NCBI GenBank assembly: GCA_002440045.1
Contig: DJRI01000112.1
Location: 1-6,128 of the forward strand
Reading direction: 5' to 3'
Source of the DNA: Ruminococcaceae bacterium UBA6364
Lineage (GTDB): Bacteria; Bacillota; Clostridia; Oscillospirales; Acutalibacteraceae
Length of the DNA stretch: 6,128 bases
A model generated the notes under the pieces. The model made no database searches. It was not told the DNA's origin and worked only from the letters and a program-made list of their open reading frames with translations. Within the stretch, counting starts at the first letter, position 1; every line of letters begins with the position of its first letter. The position numbers were made by a program, and so were the translations under genes. This document shows, in pieces, positions 1 to 5,321 of the stretch.

Positions 1-1973
1 GGCATTTCGCCGTTCGGCATTGACGGAGGTCCGTTGCCGTTTGAATCCGACATATCGGGTGGTGTTCCTCCGAAGCCGCCCGCCGGAACGGAGCTGTCGG
101 AACTTGTCGAACTGCCCGTTCCGTCCGAGGAGCTTTCGGAATTATTGGGAGGGGTTTGTGAAAAAGATTTGTCATTAGTTGAATTGGCGTTATCTGTTGC
201 CGACTGAGTTTGTGCCGCATTGTTCTGCATCTTTTCGTTCGGCGAACCGCCGCCGTTATTCATTGTTCCCATGTCGCTGATATTGAGGTTATCCGCCTTT
301 ATGAGGCTTGATGAGTCGGTCGTTTGTCCGTCCGAGGTTGACGGAATCGTACCGTCAAGCTGACCGCTTATGCTCTCCGCTCTGAGTGTGCAGAACTCCT
401 TGAGTGCCGTAACGCCGCTTTCAAATTCCTCATAGGTGCAGAACTTCGTCGGGTCTTTTTCGACATATTCCGCAATCATTTCCTTTGTGGATTCTATAAG
501 ATTCGGAATATAATCGCTGTCAAAATATTTCTCAATGAACTCGGAGAACAGCTCATGGTATTCCTCGGTGTATTCATCGCTTGCAAATATCCATGCGAGC
601 ATCGGTCTCGAATCAACCGTACCGCCCGAAACCGGTGTGTCTATCGGATAATTGACAAGTCCCGAGGCATTTTGTGCTCCCATGAATCCGCCGAATGCAA
701 GGTTATAATCCCACGGAATCATCGAAAGCTTGCCGTCTTTTTCATAAAGATAATAGTTGTGAATCATTGAGCCTGTGTAGCTGTCAAAATTGCAGACAAA
801 GTTGTGAACCGTAAAATATTTTATTACTTCGTCCGTATCGACCGTGCTTTCGATATTTTCATTATTGCCGAGGTTTTTAAGCGCGTTTATAAGACGCGTT
901 TTGTCTTTTTCGGTTATGTCGGTTTTGGCGTTGTCAAAAATATTTGAGTAGCTTTCGGGGCCGTCGTCGGTGTAAATAAGAGATATATCGCTTTGCGTGC
1001 GAACGCCCGCGCCGTCAGCACCGTTGTTTTCGGGCGTAAAGCCGCCCGCGCCGCCATTCCCGATATCGGGCGGTGTGAAGTCCGAGTTATCACTCTCGCT
1101 GTCAGGCTTTTTGGGCGGTGTACCCTGCGAAGCGCCGTTTTCGGCATTTCCGATATCAGGCGGTGTGAAGCCGGAATTACCGTTTTCATCGCTCGGCATT
1201 TCGGGCGGGGAACCTCTGTTGTCGCCGTTGCTTCCCGGCGGCGTGAAATCACGATTGCCGTTTTCGTTGTCGGGCATTTCGGGCGGCGTGCCGTTTTCGC
1301 CGTCAGCCGTTTTGTTTTCGTCAAAATCTTTGCCGTTGCCTTTGCCGCCGCATGCATCGGTTGAATCGGGCTTATAAAGCTCGCCGTAATCAGAGTCGAA
1401 ATTTCTTTCAAGAAAGCCTTCTTCAACGCCCTCAACCGCAAGATAAAGTCCCCAATCCTCGCCGTTTACTGTGATATAGGCATAGCTGCAAAGAGGCGAA
1501 GCCGCGCCGCAAAAGAGCATCATTTGGTATGAAAGATAGTCTTTCATATAAGTATTGTCCTGAATGATGTTGTTAAGACTTATTTTGTCAAGTCCGTGAT
1601 ATGTTTTTGTGCTGTCGTATTTGTCAAATTCGATTTTAAAGCTGTATCTGTCATTGCCGTAGTTTTTCACTTGTGAAAGCGATGTGTTGCCCTTTGCCCT
1701 TATGCCGACGTTTTTATAGCTTTCGCCGTCTATAACGACCGCGCACAATTCATATTCTTCGTTTTCGCATTCCGAAATGAAGCCCTCCCAATCGTCCATA
1801 ACTATATCTATTGTGTGAACCTTTGAGGTGTCAAACAGAAGCTTTTCATAAGCCGAGGCTGACAGAGCCGTTATTAAACCGTTGTTTTTTGCGAAGCAAA
1901 GCAACGCGGTGATTACCATTGAAACAGCAAGCGCGATACAGCAAATTTTGTTTATGTGCTTACTTGTTGACAT
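1..1973 (-). CDS. CotH-family extracytoplasmic kinase, 3' end beyond the window (at least 657 codons)
   Basis: The open frame runs from ATG at 1973 to the left edge with no stop, so the C-terminus is missing. Residues 9-27 form one hydrophobic segment after a short basic start, a signal peptide or N-terminal anchor, so the enzyme should act outside the membrane. CotH signatures follow in order: RAKGNTS (92-98), RYSFKIEF (109-116), GLYLAVE (175-181), HNYYLYEKDG (405-414) and IPWDYNLAFGG (419-429). D397 and D422 are the likely counterparts of the metal-binding and catalytic aspartates of Bacillus CotH, which phosphorylates spore coat proteins with ATP; this mapping is by motif, not alignment. 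The kinase core ends near residue 538. A tail rich in Ser, Asn, Gly and Pro follows to the edge. A Pro/Gly/Asn/Asp-rich insert occupies about residues 209-322. It is third in a leftward operon, 4 bases after the DUF4956 stop codon. Family assignment is secure; the substrate is unknown, and a role in spores is only one possibility. Confidence 0.9.
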   Translation of the reverse strand, partial: MSTSKHINKICCIALAVSMVITALLCFAKNNGLITALSASAYEKLLFDTSKVHTIDIVMDDWEGFISECENEEYELCAVVIDGESYKNVGIRAKGNTSLSQVKNYGNDRYSFKIEFDKYDSTKTYHGLDKISLNNIIQDNTYMKDYLSYQMMLFCGAASPLCSYAYITVNGEDWGLYLAVEGVEEGFLERNFDSDYGELYKPDSTDACGGKGNGKDFDENKTADGENGTPPEMPDNENGNRDFTPPGSNGDNRGSPPEMPSDENGNSGFTPPDIGNAENGASQGTPPKKPDSESDNSDFTPPDIGNGGAGGFTPENNGADGAGVRTQSDISLIYTDDGPESYSNIFDNAKTDITEKDKTRLINALKNLGNNENIESTVDTDEVIKYFTVHNFVCNFDSYTGSMIHNYYLYEKDGKLSMIPWDYNLAFGGFMGAQNASGLVNYPIDTPVSGGTVDSRPMLAWIFASDEYTEEYHELFSEFIEKYFDSDYIPNLIESTKEMIAEYVEKDPTKFCTYEEFESGVTALKEFCTLRAESISGQLDGTIPSTSDGQTTDSSSLIKADNLNISDMGTMNNGGGSPNEKMQNNAAQTQSATDNANSTNDKSFSQTPPNNSESSSDGTGSSTSSDSSVPAGGFGGTPPDMSDSNGNGPPSMPNGEM
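1041..1292 (-). repeat. Three imperfect tandem repeats in the CotH gene encoding Pro/Gly/Asn/Asp-rich units
   Basis: Read in the CotH frame, residues 228-253, 254-283 and 284-311 are three imperfect units of 26, 30 and 28 residues. Each begins with G(T/S)PP followed by EMP or KKP, continues with an acidic Asn-rich stretch, and reaches FTPP about 15 residues in. A fourth partial unit begins FTPE at residue 312. DNA similarity persists: the 20 bases at 1061-1080 and 1151-1170 differ at one position and lie exactly 90 bases apart. The region looks like a flexible, secreted-type linker. Related motifs (GGTPPDM, GPPSMPNGEM) reappear in the C-terminal tail at positions 3-71. Confidence 0.8.
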
Positions 1974-1977
1974 TAAA

Positions 1978-1984
1978 TCACCCC
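1978..1984 (-). promoter_or_regulatory. Ribosome binding site of the CotH gene overlapping the DUF4956 stop codon
   Basis: On the minus strand GGGGTGA contains the TGA stop of the DUF4956 gene and lies just upstream of the CotH ATG at 1973, with 7 bases between the G run and the start codon. This supports ATG 1973 as the start and suggests translational coupling, with ribosomes ending DUF4956 synthesis positioned to start CotH. Confidence 0.6.
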
Positions 1985-2652
1985 ATATAAGAGCCGTTGT
2001 AGCTTACAAGTACGGCGCTTTCCACGCCCGGCATTTGCGAGAGCGCGTTTATAAAATCGGTGTTGTCATCTTTAACGCGAATCTCGGCGTTGATTTCGAC
2101 GCTTCCTGCGCGCGCGGTTTTGCTTTTTATTACACAGCGCTTTACCTGCTCTTTAAGAAACTTTGAAGCATTCTTTTCGCTGTCGCCGTCAGCGCAGCGA
2201 AGCACAACTATGTAAGGATTGCAGTGCGGTTTTTTGTTTGCAAAAACAAGAAGCATAACGCCTATAAACGCACTGCCGAATACCGCCAGCGGAATCATTC
2301 CCGCGGCAAGCACAATGCCTGCGGCTATTGCCCAGAAAAGAAACGCAAGGTCAAGCGGTTCTTTTATTGCAGAGCGAAAGCGTACTATCGAAAGCGCGCC
2401 GACCATGCCGAGCGAAAGCACTACGTTTGACGTTACGGCAAGTATTACAAACGTTGATATTTCGGTAAGCGCCACAAGCGTTACGCCGAAAGAGGACGAA
2501 TACATAACGCCCGAAAACGTCTTTTTATAGATGAAAAATATGAACATTCCTATGCCGAATGAAAGCACAAGTGCAATTACCGCGTCAAGAATGCTTACGC
2601 TTGTAAAGTTTTCAAGAAAGTTTGATTTGAATATATCGCTGAAGCTTGTCAT
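1978..2652 (-). CDS. DUF4956 family integral membrane protein
   Basis: The 224-residue product has four likely membrane segments (about 21-42, 56-78, 102-119 and 120-138) and a soluble C-terminal region from about 140. The stretch between segments 2 and 3, SLGMVGALSIVRFR (80-93) followed by KEPLDLAFLFW, is the signature of the DUF4956 family. No biochemical function is established for that family as far as I know. The soluble tail alternates predicted strands and helices with an INAEIRVKDD strand, which could be a small ferredoxin-like or ACT-like regulatory fold; this is a guess from pattern. A strong ribosome binding site, GGAGGAA at 2658-2664, lies 5 bases before the ATG. It follows the VTC gene by 22 bases and precedes CotH by 4. 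Genes of these three families are often neighbours in Firmicutes, so it may be the membrane platform or channel of a VTC/CotH system, but that is inference. Confidence 0.88.
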   Translation of the reverse strand: MTSFSDIFKSNFLENFTSVSILDAVIALVLSFGIGMFIFFIYKKTFSGVMYSSSFGVTLVALTEISTFVILAVTSNVVLSLGMVGALSIVRFRSAIKEPLDLAFLFWAIAAGIVLAAGMIPLAVFGSAFIGVMLLVFANKKPHCNPYIVVLRCADGDSEKNASKFLKEQVKRCVIKSKTARAGSVEINAEIRVKDDNTDFINALSQMPGVESAVLVSYNGSYMG

Positions 2653-2674
2653 AAAAATTCCTCCAATGTATTTG

Positions 2675-3343
2675 TTATATGATACGGCTTGCGGCGTATT
2701 TTGAATATGCCGAAGTTACCGTGCCGTTTGTGGCGGTTGCGTGCTTGATTATGTCGGGAAGAAACCCGTCAAATTTGATTTCGAGAATAATCGGGTCGTC
2801 TTCTACGGGAAGAGTAGGGGAGTTGCTGTCAAAAAAATCTTCCGGGAAAGCACTGCTTCGTATGTTTGAGTCTATCGTCACCCTTACGTTTCCCGCGGGG
2901 TATGTGAACGCTTCGCGGCGGTAGTCGACAATCGCTTTGGGAAACAGTCCTTCCGTTTTGCGCTTTAAATAAAGCTCGTTTAAAAGCGGATTGCCGCCCT
3001 CTTTAAAAAAGCGTGTGCCGTCCGACAAAAGCTCGCGCGCTTCGCTTTCGGTTATTACAGCCTGTTCTTTTTTGCAAAGATTATATACCTTGATTTTCTT
3101 TTCAAGAACGATATATGAAAGGTCGCCGTTGTAATATCTGATTCTGAATTTTTCGCGCGACGGAACTCCGTCAAGCTTTTCTCTTAAAGCTTTGTCGTTT
3201 GCGTTGTCAAAGTACAGACTTCGTATGAAATATACGCCGTCTTTTGCGTGCACGTCGGGCGTTGCTATAAGCGAAAGCCGCGATTTTATTGCAAGTGCGT
3301 CGCTCGGGGTAATTCTGTGTTTTAATTCGTGCCTTAAATCCAC
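2675..3343 (-). CDS. VTC-domain protein, polyphosphate polymerase-like
   Basis: The 222-residue product is a stand-alone VTC domain, the catalytic tunnel domain that in yeast Vtc4 makes polyphosphate from ATP. The expected basic and acidic residues are all visible: RHELKHR (4-10), RSLYFDN (41-47), the RxR pair in KFRIRYYN (65-72), LEKK (80-83), VDYRREAF (139-146), VRVTIDS (153-159), LEIKFDG (187-193) and SAYSKYA (211-217). The tunnel lysines and arginines and the glutamate that binds metal are therefore plausibly intact, suggesting an active enzyme. It lacks an SPX domain and membrane segments and should be cytoplasmic. The chosen start is GTG at 3343, which has AAGGAG 8 bases upstream and begins right before the conserved RHELKHR. 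A GTG at 3370 in the same frame would add nine residues but has only a weak AAGGT before it. It is first in the operon with DUF4956 and CotH. Domain call is firm; polymerase activity is inferred from the family. Confidence 0.9.
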   Translation of the reverse strand: MDLRHELKHRITPSDALAIKSRLSLIATPDVHAKDGVYFIRSLYFDNANDKALREKLDGVPSREKFRIRYYNGDLSYIVLEKKIKVYNLCKKEQAVITESEARELLSDGTRFFKEGGNPLLNELYLKRKTEGLFPKAIVDYRREAFTYPAGNVRVTIDSNIRSSAFPEDFFDSNSPTLPVEDDPIILEIKFDGFLPDIIKHATATNGTVTSAYSKYAASRII

Positions 3344-3351
3344 TTTGCTCA

Positions 3352-3357
3352 CTCCTT
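3352..3357 (-). promoter_or_regulatory. Ribosome binding site that decides the VTC gene start
   Basis: On the minus strand AAGGAG, preceded by a run of A, lies 8 bases before the GTG at 3343. If translation began at the upstream GTG (3370), this good Shine-Dalgarno site would be inside the coding region. The internal start is therefore preferred. Confidence 0.6.
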
Positions 3358-3371
3358 TTTTTGTTGTCACA

Positions 3372-3377
3372 ATAATA
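3372..3377 (-). promoter_or_regulatory. Possible -10 box for the VTC-DUF4956-CotH operon
   Basis: TATTAT on the minus strand matches the sigma-A -10 consensus at five of six bases and would place a transcript start about 10-20 bases before the VTC ribosome binding site. No convincing -35 box lies 16-18 bases upstream of it. An alternative is TATAAG at 3400-3405 on the same strand. The spacer must hold this operon's promoter, but the exact position is uncertain. Confidence 0.22.
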
Positions 3378-3420
3378 CCTTGCGAACCTTAAACGAAGCT
3401 TATAAAAATTAAAACAAATT

Positions 3421-3449
3421 TTGAACGCCCGAAAACGCTTTGTTCTAAC
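3421..3449 (+). promoter_or_regulatory. Candidate vegetative-type promoter for spmA-spmB
   Basis: TTGAAC (3421-3426) and TCTAAC (3444-3449) each match the sigma-A -35 and -10 consensus at four of six bases and are separated by exactly 17 bases. Transcription would start near 3456, leaving a leader of about 33 bases. The AT-rich stretch at 3401-3420 could act as an UP element. In Bacillus the spm genes are under a sporulation sigma factor; I see no convincing sigma-E or sigma-G type boxes here, so this call is tentative. Confidence 0.33.
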
Positions 3450-3488
3450 TTTTTGTGCGCCGAAATAGAATGTAGGGGACGTGATTAT

Positions 3489-4070
3489 ATGATGAACTAC
3501 ATCTGGCTTGCAATGCTTGTGTTTTCGCTTTTTGCGGCTGCGGCAAAAGGTAATATGGGCGCGCTGTCGTCGGCGCTGATTTCAGGCGGAACAGACGCAG
3601 TTTCGCTCGCATTAAAGCTTGTCGGCATAATCTGCTTTTGGAACGGACTTATGGCGGTTGCGGAAAAAAGCGGGCTGACAAGGTTTTTGTGCCGCCTTCT
3701 TTCGCCCGTTTTAAAGCTGCTGTTTCCGACGCTTAAAGATGAAAAAGCAAAAAACGCCATAGCCATGAATATGACAGCAAACTTTTTAGGCCTCGGAAAC
3801 GCCGCAACGCCGTTTGGGCTTGAAGCCGTAAGCCGCCTTAAAACGCTTGAATGCAAGGGCGCGTCTGCAAGCGACAATATGGTGCGCTTTGTTGTAATAA
3901 ACTCTGCGGCGCTTCACCTTGTACCAACAACTGTAGCGCTTTTAAGAACGGAGTATAACAGCGCGTCGCCTATGGAAACGCTCGTGCCTGGGCTTTTAAC
4001 ATCGCTTGCGGCGCTTTTTGCGGGCGTAAGTTTAACCGCTCTGTTAAAACGGTTTTTTAAAGAGGTATAG
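3489..4070 (+). CDS. spmA: Spore maturation protein A
   Basis: The 193-residue membrane protein is close in length to Bacillus SpmA (about 196). It belongs to the nucleoside-recognition (Gate) domain family. Visible family motifs are WNGLMAVAEKSGL (51-63), MNMTANFLGLGNAATPFGLE (93-112) and INSAALHLVPTTVALLR (137-153), with hydrophobic segments at about 2-19, 38-57, 90-105, 133-152 and 165-187. SpmA and SpmB together are needed for normal dehydration of the spore core in Bacillus subtilis; the transported substrate is not known. ATG 3489 was chosen because AGGGGA at 3474-3479 lies 9 bases upstream; a second ATG follows directly at 3492, and the frame extends to a TTG at 3453 without support. 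spmB starts 3 bases after the stop. The dacB gene that precedes spmA in Bacillus is absent, and a divergent VTC gene is there instead. Confidence 0.93.
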   Translation: MMNYIWLAMLVFSLFAAAAKGNMGALSSALISGGTDAVSLALKLVGIICFWNGLMAVAEKSGLTRFLCRLLSPVLKLLFPTLKDEKAKNAIAMNMTANFLGLGNAATPFGLEAVSRLKTLECKGASASDNMVRFVVINSAALHLVPTTVALLRTEYNSASPMETLVPGLLTSLAALFAGVSLTALLKRFFKEV

Positions 4071-4073
4071 AGA

Positions 4074-4598
4074 GTGTCATATATTACAGATTGGATTTTG
4101 CCCGTTATTGCCGTCGGAATTTTAACGTTCGGAGCAATTAAGGGCGTGAATATATTCGATGTTTTTTTAGACGGCGCAAAAAGCGGCTTTAAAACGGCTC
4201 TTTCCATAACGCCGCCTTTAATAGCGCTGATTACTGCCGTAAGTATGCTTAACGCTTCGGGTGGTCTTTCGGTGCTTTGCGAGCTTTTGTCGCCTGTGGC
4301 AAAGGCTGTGGGAATCCCGCCCGAGGTTATGCCGCTTACGCTTCTTTCGCCCGTATCGGGAAGCGGCGCGGTTACAATGTTTGAAAATATATTAAAAAAT
4401 TTCGGGCCCGACAGCTTCACCGGCAGGTGCGCCTCGGTGCTTATGGGCTCTACCGAGACGACGTTTTATGCTCTCACGCTTTATTACGGCTCTGTCGGAA
4501 TAAAAAAAACACGGCACACATTGCCGTGTGCCGTTTGTGCCGATATTACAAGCTATGTTTTGTCGCCCGTTGCGGTAAAGCTCTTTTTTAAAAGATGA
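4074..4598 (+). CDS. spmB: Spore maturation protein B
   Basis: The 174-residue product matches SpmB in length (about 178 in Bacillus) and motifs: ITPPLIALITAVSMLNASGG (45-64), LSPVSGSGA (91-99), and MGSTETTFYALTLYYGSVG (124-142). It is a hydrophobic Gate-domain protein that acts with SpmA in the spore-forming cell, probably as a paired membrane complex. The start is GTG 4074, with AGAGG in the last codons of spmA 8 bases upstream; the 3-base spacing indicates translational coupling with spmA. Its stop codon TGA directly abuts the end of the convergent radC gene. The segment encoding residues 143-154 also forms, on the other strand, an intrinsic terminator hairpin with a T tract. The AAAAAAA run encoding KK at 144-145 is thus doing double duty. 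Confidence 0.93.
   Translation: MSYITDWILPVIAVGILTFGAIKGVNIFDVFLDGAKSGFKTALSITPPLIALITAVSMLNASGGLSVLCELLSPVAKAVGIPPEVMPLTLLSPVSGSGAVTMFENILKNFGPDSFTGRCASVLMGSTETTFYALTLYYGSVGIKKTRHTLPCAVCADITSYVLSPVAVKLFFKR
4500..4534 (-). terminator. Intrinsic terminator of metK-radC, located inside spmB
   Basis: On the minus strand a perfect 9-base-pair stem (ACGGCACAC at 4526-4534, read leftward, pairing with GTGTGCCGT at 4511-4519) encloses a 6-base loop and is followed after one G by eight T (4509-4502). This is a classical Rho-independent terminator. It begins 65 bases beyond the radC stop codon, so the radC message ends within the antisense of spmB. On the plus strand the hairpin is followed only by TTTGTGCC, so it should not stop spmB transcription. 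Confidence 0.85.
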
Positions 4599-5315
4599 TT
4601 ACATTAAAAGCTTGCTGTATTCTTTATCTTCCGCAAAAGAATAACAGCTGCCGTTTTCACCGACTATTATGTGGTCGCAAAGAGCCACGCCGAAGCGCCT
4701 TAATATGACCGCAATGCTTCTTGTTGCGTCAATATCGCTCAAAGACGGAACAGCCTCGCCGAACGGGTGGTTGTGCACTATTGCGACAAAGGCGGCGTTT
4801 GAAAAGAATACGCTTTCGGTGATTTTTCTTATATTCGTGTCAACCGAACAAAAGTCGCCCTCGGATATAAAGAATGTCCGCAAAAGGCGCATAGCCTTGT
4901 CAAAACACATAATATATATTTTTTCGGAGCTGTCGTTGACGAAAAGCGCCTTTGCAGGTTCAAAAAGAGACCCGGGACCTGTATAAGAGCGCTTTTTTGT
5001 TACGCTTCCGTTAGAAACGCGCTTTAAAAGCTCCGATAAAGAGGCTAAAAATACAGCTGTGTTTTCGCCTACGCCGCAAATTTTTATAAGCTCTTCTTTG
5101 GGCGCCGAAATAACGCCGCCCAAAGAGCCGAATTCTTTTAAAAGCGTGTGAGCGATTTCGTTTGTGTCGCCGCGCGGTATAGAGTAAAACAGCAACAGCT
5201 CGAGGAGTCTGTGGTCCTCAAGCTGTGAAAAACCGTTATTTATAACATTTTCACGCACTCTTTCGCGGTGGCCTGCGTGAAGATTCTTTTCGTCGGAATT
5301 TCTTTTGCCGTTCAT
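4599..5315 (-). CDS. radC: RadC family protein (JAB/MPN-like)
   Basis: The 238-residue product has the usual RadC build. An N-terminal helical region contains the GHRERVRE and LLELLLFYSIPRGDTN family motifs (15-22 and 37-52), followed by a helix-hairpin-helix-like segment GSLGGVISAPKEELIKICGV (63-82). The MPN-like C-terminal domain has the metal site HNHPFGEAVPSLSD (181-194), which fits H-x-H-x10-D exactly, and DHIIVG (214-219). The metal ligands are intact, as in the JAMM metalloprotease fold. Although named for DNA repair, the role of RadC is unsettled; a hydrolase on an unknown substrate is possible. The start is 6 bases after the metK stop, with no good ribosome binding site at the usual distance, so translation probably depends on coupling with metK. 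Its last codon abuts the end of spmB. Length is close to the usual 220-230 residues. Confidence 0.92.
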   Translation of the reverse strand: MNGKRNSDEKNLHAGHRERVRENVINNGFSQLEDHRLLELLLFYSIPRGDTNEIAHTLLKEFGSLGGVISAPKEELIKICGVGENTAVFLASLSELLKRVSNGSVTKKRSYTGPGSLFEPAKALFVNDSSEKIYIMCFDKAMRLLRTFFISEGDFCSVDTNIRKITESVFFSNAAFVAIVHNHPFGEAVPSLSDIDATRSIAVILRRFGVALCDHIIVGENGSCYSFAEDKEYSKLLM

Positions 5316-5321
5316 AGCTTT

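Larger units (their letters stand above)
3344..3488. other. Divergent intergenic region between the VTC operon and spmAB
   Basis: This is the only real spacer in the window. It holds the ribosome binding sites of both flanking genes and, of necessity, their divergent promoters. An AT-rich core at 3400-3422 contains AAAATT and AATTTT arms 6 bases apart. Two imperfect arms, GAAC at 3423-3426 and GTTC at 3442-3445, flank the candidate spmA spacer, but they are too short to call an operator. I see no riboswitch or terminator here. Confidence 0.6.

Noticed and set aside
1041..1292. Direct repeats that might suggest a CRISPR array
   Set aside because: Units are imperfect, in frame with the CotH protein, multiples of three in length, and have no unique spacers between exact repeats.
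914..1441. Open frames of 123-175 codons on both strands across the repeat region
   Set aside because: They overlap the CotH gene in other frames. Their products are compositionally odd (Arg/Thr/Ala-rich or Pro/Ser-rich) and exist only because the repeated Pro/Gly codons lack stops in other frames.
1950..1973. Lipoprotein signal at the CotH N-terminus because of nearby cysteines
   Set aside because: The residues before the cysteines do not fit a lipobox: the position before Cys is Leu or Ile/Cys where a small residue is expected.
1882..2530. Plus-strand frames of 68-103 codons opposite CotH and DUF4956
   Set aside because: No family motifs or ribosome binding sites; they are antisense shadows of confidently identified genes.
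3497..4420. Minus-strand frames of 126 and 168 codons opposite spmA and spmB
   Set aside because: Both are antisense to clear spm genes and have no recognisable motif.
4988..4998. AGCGCT followed by a run of T in radC as a plus-strand terminator for spmAB
   Set aside because: The palindrome has no loop and cannot form a stable hairpin, and it is almost 400 bases beyond spmB.
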